Shown: piece after piece, positions 34,026-44,302 of the stretch
Layout: every line of letters starts with the position of its first letter
How positions within the stretch are numbered: position 1 is the first letter of the stretch
Assembly: GCA_010093685.1 (NCBI GenBank)
Contig: MU006230.1
Span: forward strand, 666,013 to 730,012
Direction of reading: 5' to 3'
Source of the DNA: Ophiobolus disseminans
Lineage: Eukaryota > Ascomycota > Dothideomycetes > Pleosporales > Phaeosphaeriaceae
Length of the DNA stretch: 64,000 bases
Position numbers and translations under genes: made by a program
Notes under the pieces: generated by a model
What the model was told of the DNA's origin: nothing
What the model saw: the letters and a program-made list of their open reading frames with translations, nothing else
Databases searched by the model: none

Positions 34026-37000
34026 GATGAAGGTATGGCATTGAAGTATATTCTTGTTTTCGATTTGTCTGCTCGTACGATCGATGTTTATGTAGTCTAC
34101 TGGTGTTTCGTGCCTGGTGCGGCATTAAGCGGATCCCCGCAATGCCACTATTTCACAAGAGCACACCCTGGTACCGAGAACTAGCTTCCGCATCTGACGT
34201 TTTCCCGGTCCAATCATGCTGCGACCGGCGCGGCAACGACGATGACAAAGGTAGAAAGGGGTTCGAGATGGTGTTTGGAGACATGACATGTCAACATGTA
34301 CTTCGGGGTGCGACGATGATGGTGTATTTGTGTACTGTGTCGATGAGCTTGCGTTATCACAACACAAGCTAATTGAGGTACCTACCTACGAAGTGTGGCA
34401 AAGAAAGCAACGCGCGTAAGCTCTAGGTGATCAACCTATAAGCTAGTGCTAAACTTGGTGTATACTTTTTAATGCGGAAGAGTTTGAGTGTTACTCTGGA
34501 TCCTACGAAGTGTGGGAGCGGATGAAAACACATGACTCCCTTACGTGTTTAGACGCTCCCGAAATTGCGATAGCTTTAGTTGAGGCTAGAAGGAACGAAC
34601 ACCTGATGAGAAAAAAGGCCTACTTGACCTAAGAACGTTGTCCCTACTTGCCTTCGGTTGCCTCGGAGATGACTATGCGCATCCATTGCTACTAGATTAT
34701 GGAGCAGGCCAATATAGCCAGTGATCTTTGGCCTTTAACACTATAGCTGTAACGTCCGGTATCTGCACAGTCTAACAGCATGAAGCGCTGAGGAATATGA
34801 GCTCCATACCGTCCTCAGGCTACAGTTTACGCGCGAGGTTATCCAAGCGGGATTCTCCTAACCTACCGCAGTATGATTTTGGCCAAAGAATTGAGGCTCT
34901 TTTGATCTGACCTATAGTCTCCCATTACCTGTTATGCTACTCTCGGATGCTGTATCGGGGATGCAGGCTTGCGACTTGGGGTGGGCTCGTAGGAGAAGTG
35001 CTGTTGGACGAGGATGGCGGGAGCAGTCTTGCGAACGACAAAGAACTGGGCAGATAGAGCATGCGCGCGTGCTGCTTAGACTGGAGTTCTGTCGTTTGTG
35101 ATTGAGAGGAGCGAGTAGCACAGTGGGTTTGCAATTCCGAAGAGTCGGCGCGATCGAAGAGGATGGAACTATTCGATGTAGGTAGTTAATGGTGATGAAA
35201 GGCATAAGTGAGATGCGAACTTGTTTGTTCTTGTGAGCTATCAGAACTGGCTATGTAGGAGGAACGAGCTGAACAGACGCTAGTCCCAAAGAGATACACA
35301 TGTGACTTGTACCCTCGAACAAATGGTTACACCGCTGATTATATATGAAGAGAGACCTTACTCCTGTTGCTTTCACCTGCTCAAGTAAATCGACCCAAGC
35401 AGCACTGAAGAGGCGAATGCTGCTCCCCAGCAGAATGTGTCAACTTCGCATTTGAATCATTAGTGTCAGTGTGGAGATCACAAACTTTCTTCAGTGGCCC
35501 TAGATTCAAGCGAGCAAAAGAAAGTAAACACAAGCCATCTAGGCCACCGGAGATAACTCCAATGCGTCTAATAAGCGCAAGCGAAGTGAGACAAGCGCAG
35601 TGGATACAGGATGAAGCTATGCAGCCGTGCGCTGGCATAGCGTGCGCGCATAACAGGGCACGGTGACCACGAACATGTTCGTCATCGGACTGAATGTCGG
35701 AGTTGAAAGATATAGCTGTCTGAGTATTAGAAAATGGCATGATCAAACCTCGCTGTTCTAACTGTGAATGGACGACTCGTGTCTCCAAATTGCCACAGCC
35801 TCATTCTGGATTCATGGGTATGCGATGATATGCAAGACAAGCGCATAAGACATAGACTGCATTGCGAATACGAGGTGCATTACGATACACGAGACCAGCT
35901 AGGTCATGTGGACCAATGTCGATTCCTGCACGATTGGTACGACCATGCAACCTGGCGGCGCCGAGAAGTGTCCGGAGAGAATTTGACGTGGCCAGACTTT
36001 GGGTTCCCTACAGTGTCAGTAAGTGTTGCACTCTTCAGCCGCAATCTTTGCAGGCACTCGCGTTTTCCACGTATAGCCGATTATCGCTATACATGACGGC
36101 AGGACTCCTTAGAGCTTTGAGGAGCCTGCTTATGAAGAGGCCTTATACCTTGGGTATGGGCCTAAACATCCATTCATACCGGCAGCATACCAGGCAGAGT
36201 TGTATTGTTATTGTCCTATCGCTCCGCAACTTTCACCTGTGCCATTCGCTCTTCATAGTGCCCAGAGTCGACGTTTCGGAACCATCAATGATATCCCTGG
36301 GACAGTCTTGAGGTATTGAGTAGTGTAGCTGGACTTGGAAGAAGGTCGAGATGGTCGAATCGCGTGTATGGATCGTTCGCAATAATTGAATTAAAACAAA
36401 CACGGCGTTGTAAATACAGTGGCACGAGCTTGAGGTCTGTCCGAGTATTCGCTTCTCCACTCAGTCAAGGTTGAAAAGGCGTGACAATGATCTATTGTAT
36501 GTGTTTGAAGAACGCTCGAGCACTGCTTGTTGTATTGTGGTTTTGTGTTCTAGCGATTGCGTCTGGCTAGCCGCAGATGCTTTCAGTGAATGGCACTGAA
36601 GCTTTTTTTGGAGAGGATGATGGTTATGGACCGTTCGAACGAGGTCTCGAGGGGGGGATTCGCGTTGCGGGCGCGCTCGGGATTGTCGCTGTCGAGTCTG
36701 TGTTCATCAGCTAAGGTTGTCATCTTTTGCCAATGCGCTTTGTCGGCAATCAGGTTGACAGCAGTCTCGTCAGCATGGACAAAGCAAGTTAGGATCCTAA
36801 ACAGTTCAGAAGCGACGCGTCCAGCTCGCCAGAGCAGAAGCCCGGGATGAGATCAGTGTTTGGACAATCTCCTTTGCTACCAGTCCGTTTCCCATGCCTA
36901 GCGTGCTCTCGAACACAGTTGTGGAGGAAGAGGGTGATGTGAAAGTCAGATGTGCGTCCCTCGGTTTCGTCTCCAGTCTAGGGAAGACGATGAGACGATG

Positions 37001-38884
37001 TTAAAAGAGAGCAGGTCCCAATCTACGGATTTCACCGATCAACGAACACAGAGCTCGTGCCATGCCAGTCATGCGGAAGGCCCGGGGCGCCGCGTCAAAT
37101 GCCGGCTCGGCGGTACGGACAAACGTCATGCCAAAGGCTTGCCAGCACTACCTGCTGCAATTTGAATTGTTCCTTGTGACTGTTTTACCTCCTCTCATCA
37201 TACCACATGCTGATAGAAGCCGAACCATGCGCCATGTTGCTCATTATTTTGCACAGACCGTGTCTGCATGCCTGATGTATTGGGAGAGGCCTGCAGCGAA
37301 GGATCTCGTTTAGCGCGCTGCGTTACGCTCGGGCTTCATGCATTGTGGTGCTTTGAGAGTAGTTCGTGGTAGCGGCGTCGTTCGTCGTGCGGTGGCAAAG
37401 CCTATTAAGGCGTCTAGTTCTGAAGTCGGCCTAGGAGGTGTGACACGCTGTCAGTTCCGCTGTCTCGGAGGTCAACGCGTTGTTGTCGGCATTGAGCTTC
37501 ATTGCATCCCTCCTGCGTAGGTGTGGTAGCATAGATGAATCAGACTATGCTTGCATACCCAGCGACGTTACCCTTCCACGCCTTTTCACGTATCCAAGAT
37601 GCCCATGTATGCTTGCACACCCGAAGCTTGTAGCTACAACTGAAGCTGGATCCATCAAGCACTCCCGGTTGGACAAGTGTAATGGCGCTTCATGTGTATC
37701 TACCGTGACTCCACCGATAGTATCAAGCCTGTACTCGTTACAAGGTGTCGCAGCTGTCTGCTCAGCCGGGTTATCAAGGTGAAGTTGGTTCGCTTCGCCC
37801 ATCGATATTTATTGGCGCAATATATGTTGATTGGGATTGAAGACTTGTAAACTTTGGAAGCCAGTCGGAATATGTGATGCTTGTAATCGAGAAGCAGAAG
37901 GCCTTGTTCGCGCGGTCGTTCTGCGTTCTGCTATTCAGTGAAGTGCCCTGTAGTCAGGTGGAGAGTTGCAAGTTTTCCTACAACGGCAGCTGCCTTCCTC
38001 CTGGCCTTCGTCTTGTATCGTTGGGTGTCTTAAAGCATACGCAGTGGGCTCGGGGTGGGTTCTTGGAGGAAGTCTTCCGTCAGCGTTTTGCGTTGTCATG
38101 CATCTGATGTGCTGATGAGGGAGTGAAGGAAGGGCAGGTAGCAGCGCTCTTTCGTGTCGTAGCAAATTACAGCTTGGATGAATAGATCCAAATTGTGTTA
38201 CGATGAATCCGAGGAGCCTCAGGAAGCCCCTAAAGCATTGGCGGCGTTGTTTCGGCGATCTGCGTCAGTGCCAGGCTACTGGCCAGGCCAATGGAAATTG
38301 CATGCGTCAGCAGTCTTCCCCTCTGGACTTGTGACTCTCTAGCTGCTGATGATACGATGTGTCGAAGGGCATCTTGTACTTCGAGATTGCATTCTCCAGA
38401 AGTTTTCCTGTTTGTACGCTCGCCGTCTCAATGTGCATCTGTTCACTGTGGACTGAGCATGGGTCGCTTCCTTACGTTGGCGCACAATAGCCAGCGATCT
38501 CATGCAGCTACAGCTATAGTGAGGCTCTAATACTCTAGCCTGTCGTCATTTGATCTCAATACTATACAACTAGGACTGCCTTGCTCCCTATCGCTCAAAG
38601 GTCAATAAGCATGAAAATCCGAGGAATCGCGCCATGGCACGAGTCCACTCTTTTACGGATCTGATAGGGATCCACCTAGCTAATCAACTTTGTGCGTATT
38701 CGTTACGACAAGGATGCTCACCGTCAGTGGCATGAGAGTCCACTCTTAGGTCCCTTACCGACACGCGCGCGCAACTAATAGGATGCGCCATGGCGTTATG
38801 AGCATTTTCAATTCATTATTGGTTTCGGCGATGATTCCGTCGCATCAAGGTCAAATCAGGGGTTAGGCGCTGACAGTCTGAGCC
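34026..38884. other. Gene-poor region with possible gene debris
   Basis: I find no intact gene in these 4.9 kb. On the minus strand between about 36583 and 38460, several protein-like stretches follow each other in different frames and are broken by stops, for example codons 36852-36583, which read DETAVNLIADKAHWQKM inside an otherwise plausible 89-codon tail, and 37802-37545. They could be a decayed gene or exons that I cannot splice. The left 2.5 kb shows nothing recognisable. Confidence 0.4.
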
Positions 38885-38927
38885 CAGCTGTTAACGTCCA
38901 CCCCAGTAAGTGGGTAACGTCTACCCT
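38885..38927 (+). repeat. Left terminal inverted repeat
   Basis: This is the left arm of the MITE-like element. It pairs with 39195-39237 in inverted orientation, with four mismatches in 43 bases, all in the inner part. Confidence 0.8.
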
Positions 38928-39194
38928 AGCAGGAGCCATCTAGCCAACTATCTCATCTTATTTCAGCCCACATCATTGTAAGTGGCTAGCGCACCCATAT
39001 GCCACCTCTCCAAAATCTTCAAAATATTAAGACCCTAATTTTAAACGTTTGCATCTTAACGACTACATCTTAGAATTAATTTAAAGTAGGCTCATTCGAT
39101 TCAGAAGGCTCGAAAGAACAAATCTACTTTTGTATATATCTTTGTATTAGGCCAAGATTAAGGTGTTGTGCGTCGTTGAAGTGAGAGCCTTGAT

Positions 39195-39237
39195 GGGGTG
39201 GACGATACCCGCTTACTGGGGTGGACGTTAACAGCTG
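39195..39237 (-). repeat. Right terminal inverted repeat
   Basis: This is the right arm of the MITE-like element, the inverse complement of 38885-38927. It ends GGGGTGGACGTTAACAGCTG. Confidence 0.8.
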
Positions 39238-40343
39238 CCACCTATCCAGGGAAGTGCATGAGACGTGACATTACTTTTAGATACGGTGCATATCAAGCCG
39301 AACTGGTGTTTGTTTAGGCAAAAGCTCCGTAAGAACTCCGCATCAAAAACGGCAACGTCCTCTATCCAGAGGACGATTCGTCACCGGAACTCCGTGGAGC
39401 TGGTGTTATCAAGGCTAGAGATATTGCGCCTCGACGCGGTGTCATCAGCAGTGTAGTGCGGAAGTATGGCAGCCTTGGATCGCTCGGATTAAGCAATCCG
39501 AAGCTAGCCACCTTTTATTATCTGACAGGGCCCACGTTCACCATTAGGTTTCTAGGATCACTCGCCAATAGGAATCTACAAGGTCTCCCTGAGTTGCAAC
39601 ACCATCTGGTGGGTGAACCTCTAGGATGATGTCCCACAGGAAGGTGTTGCATGATGAGGACTGCAAGATGTAGGGCGAGGGTGTCGATCTTACATCGGCT
39701 ATGTGTGTCCCACGTCCGGTGAATGGTCCTAGTCATCATATGGGCGCAGGTCTATAGGTAGGATACTGTAGTCCCCGGGGAAGACGAACCGATCCGCTAC
39801 CGCTGGTGTTTGGCGCTCGGGCAGTGAAGCCAAGCATCCATTGTCGCCCTTCGTTTGATTCGATTGGTGAATGCTGCGGAGGGTGCATGTGTTCAATCGA
39901 AGCGCCGGAGGCGACGATGTATTGCGCATCCATGTTGAAAAGACGCCCGAAGCGTGGGATGAAAACAATGGCAGATCAAATAGATTTTCGTATTGAGGGG
40001 ACGCAGCGATGATAGGCGTGGTAGGGGTAGTCAGGACGAGATGAGAGAACTCTTCTGAATGGTCAATGCGCTTGTGCGTCACAGGGTCTAGCTGTAAAGC
40101 TCTTTCCTTGCTATATGATGTCGAGAGGAAGTCTCTGTCCGTAGATGCGTAAATACCATAGATTGTATGCAGTGATCGTGAAGTGTGCCGCCCTCCTCCG
40201 TACGCCAGTATCCAAAAGCATTCATTCCAAAAATTCAGAAAGTGGCTCAAGCAGACCACATTACACCCTTTACAACTTTAACCCCTTTGTGATGTTCGCG
40301 AGGTTAGTCTTCTCGTGAAAGCCCTCGGGCCGAGTTTTGAAGC
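39238..40343. other. Gap between the MITE-like element and the dsRNA-binding-like gene
   Basis: No gene is supported. A 98-codon plus-strand open stretch (39333-39629) without a start codon reads plausibly as protein (ARDIAPRRGVISSVVRKYG) but matches nothing I know. A 176-codon minus-strand frame (39729-40259) begins at GTG and looks random. Either could be a remnant. Confidence 0.4.
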
Positions 40344-40756
40344 TCAAGAGCTGCGGGCATAAAAACTCGCGGGTGGCGGCTCTTGGTTTGTCCCCACAGT
40401 TCCCGTCACATTTCTGAGTGCAACTTCTGCAGAATCTTCTTTGGCTTGGGCAATGAAGGTACCATCGTACCAGAACCGTGCGGGCCAGTGCTGGCCGTTC
40501 ACGGTGACGACGGTTGACCAAGCTGTCCTGCCGCCTGGAGAGTTATTAGCGGTTGGCCTGGAAATATTGGGTCGAGTCATGCATAGTACAAGACAAGGTA
40601 AACGTACCGCGACGATCTGAAACATCTTGGAATACAGGTTCGGTCCAGCCCCGAGCCGTACAATGGTCTGTTTACGTGGTTAGCTTGATCGATGATGTCT
40701 AGCTTGGTCTGCTTGCCTTGGAGGCGCTTAACCCAAGTTTCACGTGACGCCATCAT
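40344..40756 (-). CDS. Small single-domain dsRNA-binding-motif-like protein
   Basis: Three exons (40756-40717, 40667-40608, 40534-40344) give 96 residues. The protein reads through the signature of a double-stranded-RNA-binding fold: an N-terminal helix ETWVKRLQDHCTARGWTEP, then VFQDVSDRRGGRTAWSTVV, a beta strand VNGQHWPARFWYD, and a C-terminal helix AKEDSAEVALRNVTG where the A/K-rich face normally contacts RNA. The first intron has a GC donor (CAAG|gcaagc) and acceptor aaacag; with a GT donor the frame cannot be joined as well. The second intron (73 bases) is standard. Two ATGs in a row (40756 and 40753) make the start uncertain by one residue. Solo dsRBM proteins of this size occur in filamentous fungi without known function. 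RNA binding is inferred from the fold. Confidence 0.72.
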
Positions 40757-42891
40757 GTCGGAACTTTCGTGTGTAATTTGCAGTTGAGCGTGGATGTCGT
40801 TTCTGTGGAGATGGTATTACAGATAGAATGAAGACAGAGCAAGATGAAAGTCCAGTAGCTAGGGACAGTATTCTACTTATACATCATGCAGCCCATCTGA
40901 AGCCTCACTGAATCTCACAGATGATGCTGGTGAGTAACGACGAACGACAGCCAGCTGCATCATCCCGTCCAGCAGGTCCTACTCATCGTAACGGGCAAAG
41001 CAGCAAATTTCACAAGCCGTCTACCGGCAGGGACCCGTTGAGCCAATTATGGATGTTTTTTCCTTTACGCAGGTGCAAAGTGCCTACCCTAGCTCTCAGC
41101 ACAGTCTGGCTTCTCCCTGAAGCGGGCCGATGGATACCCTACATGGGGGCGGACTCTCGCCGGGGCGATAGACTGTCTTAACTATGCGGGCGTGGAACAA
41201 GGCTGCCGCCGGCGGGTGAGCAGGAATGATGGGGGTTGACATGTGGCTGATCCAAGAGCGCGCAACTACTCAGATGTGCCGACTCCAGGCGCTTGCAAGA
41301 AACCAGTCTCGCCTGCATTCCCATTTTCATGATGGTGTGTAGAAACTTCTGCGCGCGTGCTAAAGTCTTTCGTTTGTACCCACTCTGGCTGCAAGACACC
41401 TGCATCGTTTACTATCCTAGCTAGCGAACAGCACACCTTGCAGTAGTAGGTCCAACACCCTGTTTGGCCCAAAGGGTGTAATATCATATGCTGGCGTGAG
41501 AACACCATTCTCTGCGTATGTGAATGAGCCAAGCTCCTTCGCCTAGATCGTGAAGCGCACCTGCGAGACATAGTTCAGGAAGCCATATGACGTTTGCAAT
41601 GGCGGGGCCGTTCGCGATCCTCTTCTTGGCGACGACTAGATTTTTACAATATCATTGCCGTGCTGTTGGGAACAAGAAATGAAGCTATCCAACATTCGTC
41701 ACCCGATGTGATACAGAAGGGTACCTGCTGCACATTCGTGTATTGTGGCACAGCTACAGCGCGACCTAAAGTGGATCGTGAAGCGGCTTTAAGCTCTCCC
41801 GTCCATCGCACATCTCGTGACTTGATTCTTCCAGATTGGTTGAGCACAAGTGCTAATGAAAACTTACGCCTGCTTTTAGTGTTGTTCTCAAGGCTCTGCA
41901 TGGTTCGTCGCGAGTGTACGACGCTATTGAGTTTAGCGATTGAACCAATGGTGCATGATCTGAACTGCTGTGCCGGGTTGCAAGGTAATGCGGAGGAACT
42001 GCCAGACACGTGAGATATTCAGTGTGTCGGAAGACACGGTCCAGCAAATACTACCACTTGGTTTCACCTATTTTGAACCCACCGCGCCGGCGTCATATAA
42101 CAAAACCAAACGCGAGCGGCCCACTTGCCCCATCCGAGTGTCGCACAAGGAATGATTCGTGGCAAACATTGTGCACTTTTATTCGAGGACTCACCTTGTT
42201 GAGCACGCATATCTCCTACAAAACTTGCCGCGTAACATGCCGTGCTTGAAGCCTCATATGAGAGACACAGTTTGATAGGAAGGTCCCATGAAGCATGACG
42301 TTCAGCGAAGAACACAAGTCAGTTGTGAACACAGCCATCCTTTTCTTAGGTTGCCACGCATACGCGGGTTTTCCGAGTCACTGGCACGGATCTTCTCAGT
42401 CAATTCGCAATCCAAAGAAGTGGGCGCTGGAGCAGGGTGCAAGGGCACCAAACCAAAATATTAATTCGTGATATGAGCAGCTGGAGCTCGGTCGTTAACT
42501 CATTATCATAAGGAAGACGTATACCGACTTCGTATGTACCAAATGGGGAATGTCCAAAAGCGAAGATGATGCTGCGAGTTTGTAAGGATATGCGGATGCG
42601 GCGCAACAGATGCAGCAAACAAATATGCCCAACTGTAACGCTTATGCTGATGAAGCTCCGGACGCCATGCGTCATGGGAACAAAATGCATGTCCAAAAAA
42701 AGAAAGAATAAGGAAGCTGACTACCAACAACACGCGTCCGACGGATACCCACATGCACACATCCCAACAGAACGTATTGACAGGTAGGCGACACAATGTA
42801 CGAGAATACAATGCAGAGAGCCGAAGGAAGTAGATCCTGCGCCAACGCAGTGGGAACCAAATGACCAGACTAAATGTTTATTGAGGAGACA
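40757..42891. other. Gap without a supported gene
   Basis: No gene is recognised in these 2.1 kb. Open frames reach about 139 codons (41594-42013) but lack motifs. The left few hundred bases should contain the promoter of the dsRNA-binding-like gene. Confidence 0.5.
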
Positions 42892-44302
42892 TCACATCTC
42901 CACCGGAATGCGGTGCGACGCAGAGGGCTGCTTCTTTTGGCCAGTATTCCGATGAAACATCTCATCAATGAGTCGCTTGGGACCAATGTACTCCATGTTC
43001 ATTTTGAAGCTCGTGCTTCGAATGAGTGGGATGTGTAACTGCGTGCTTTGCTTGGAATGGAAGCGTCGCTTTATGCAGTCGTCCACGAGCGCCATGAGAC
43101 CTGTTGCAACGACAACACTAGATAATGCATTAGTAGGGCACAAGGTAGGCTGCAGCCTCATGTGTCACTTACTCCGAGATATCAGTTGCGGAACGTAGGA
43201 TCTGTTCGTCGGTAATACGCATATAACAAGGCGGCACCCAACCTCCACGGGCTTGTTCCTCATGCACTTCTTCTGAAGTTAGACGTACGGGACAAATGTG
43301 TGCAAGTGGTTCTTTGTCGTTGTCTTCGCGGACGAGATAGTATGAAATGACCTCGTGATCATCCTCCTTCTTGACAATGCGTTTCCAGGAATAGTCATGG
43401 CCCCAGTACTCGAAGGCGTAACGTTTGTACGACTTGGCTCCTCTCCGCTTAACATCCAGGTGGGCATAGTTAGAAAACTCGAGTTTGATGGTATTGGTGG
43501 GTATCAGCGCCCGGCCCTTCGAGTAGCCAACAGACTTGGGTCGTGGACTAGCTTCCACCTCCTCTTCTTCGACCATGCCAGGCACCGACTCGTACCCAGA
43601 GTCGGAGCGCTTGAGGCCTGACGAGGTGGAGGGCCTTGACTCGGACTTGACTAAATTGGCAAGAGCGGTGCTTGCCCGCTGAAGGACAGGTCTCTTCTCA
43701 GCTGGAGGCTTCTGGTACTTTCGTATTGAGTGGCAGACTTCACGTCCAGACTCACGACAGTAGCGACGAAGCGAGAACTCGCGGGTGCGCAGGTCCTGCA
43801 TGCGCAAGTGGAAGAGGGTGTAGCTCTGCTTTCTGTGGCCTCGCTCCTCTACCTGTGTGTCCACGCGCAGGTTCATGTTGCCGTCTATGGTGGCATCGTC
43901 GTGCCTTATCGATATGCGCTTGCCGGTGGGGAAGAGCTCAGCGAAGTCGCGGGGTGTGGTGGGTATGGCGTCGCATGGCGTCGGTTCGTGGCGGTATTCT
44001 GGTACTTGATACTCGGGCATGTCGTCGAGGTCTTCGCCCAAGTCTTCTTCACTTGTTGAGGCATAAGTATCGACGGATGCGCGGGGCGGGTTCGTTTCAT
44101 ATCTGTCAGAACGATCGTGTATCGCGAAGTAATCTCGGTCGCCGCCCTCTACGCGGGCATTACTGGTCTCACTATGTGGTAAGGACGGCCGACGATCGCT
44201 GTACTCCGTAGGATTTGTCTCGTCCGAACGTCCGCTTTCACTACGGCCGGAGTGGGTACTGTTGCTGGACTCGTACCGCGGAAAATGTACATTGCGAGAC
44301 AT
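42892..44302 (-). CDS. Conserved fungal protein of unknown function
   Basis: Two exons (44302-43173 and 43117-42892; 55-base intron with donor gtaagt) encode 451 residues starting MSRNVHFPRYESS. The first 120 residues are Ser/Glu/Arg-rich and likely disordered. A central region (YTLFHLRMQDLRTREFSLRR, then YCRESGREVCHS) and a later one (NTIKLEFSNYAHLDVKRRG, YAFEYWGHDYSWKR) look folded, with alternating strands and many aromatic residues. The C-terminus after the intron has the helix VVVATGLMALVDDCIKRRFH and ends with a basic tail. I recognise this arrangement from other Pezizomycotina proteins annotated only as hypothetical; I know no biochemical role. No signal peptide or membrane segment is seen. 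It stands isolated in a gene-poor stretch. Confidence 0.8.

Larger units (their letters stand above)
38885..39237. mobile_element. MITE-like element with 43-bp terminal inverted repeats
   Basis: The 353-bp unit is bounded by inverted repeats at 38885-38927 and 39195-39237. They match at 39 of 43 positions and begin CAGCTGTTAACGTCCACCCC. The interior is A/T-rich and has no coding capacity, so it must rely on a transposase elsewhere. If the true ends are the ACGTCCACCCC parts, a TA dinucleotide flanks both sides (38892-38893 and 39229-39230), as in Tc1/mariner (pogo/Fot1-like) insertions; the outer CAGCTGT bases would then be an added chance symmetry. Three of the four mismatches read as C-to-T changes in the left arm, which fits repeat-induced point mutation. 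The family name is inference. Confidence 0.72.

Noticed and set aside
38629..38790. Two short direct matches (gagtccactctt and gcgccatggc) left of the MITE-like element
   Set aside because: The matches are 10-12 bases and do not extend, so they do not define a repeat.
39729..40259. 176-codon minus-strand open frame
   Set aside because: There is no ATG in the first hundred codons, no domain, and no splice partner. The composition looks random.
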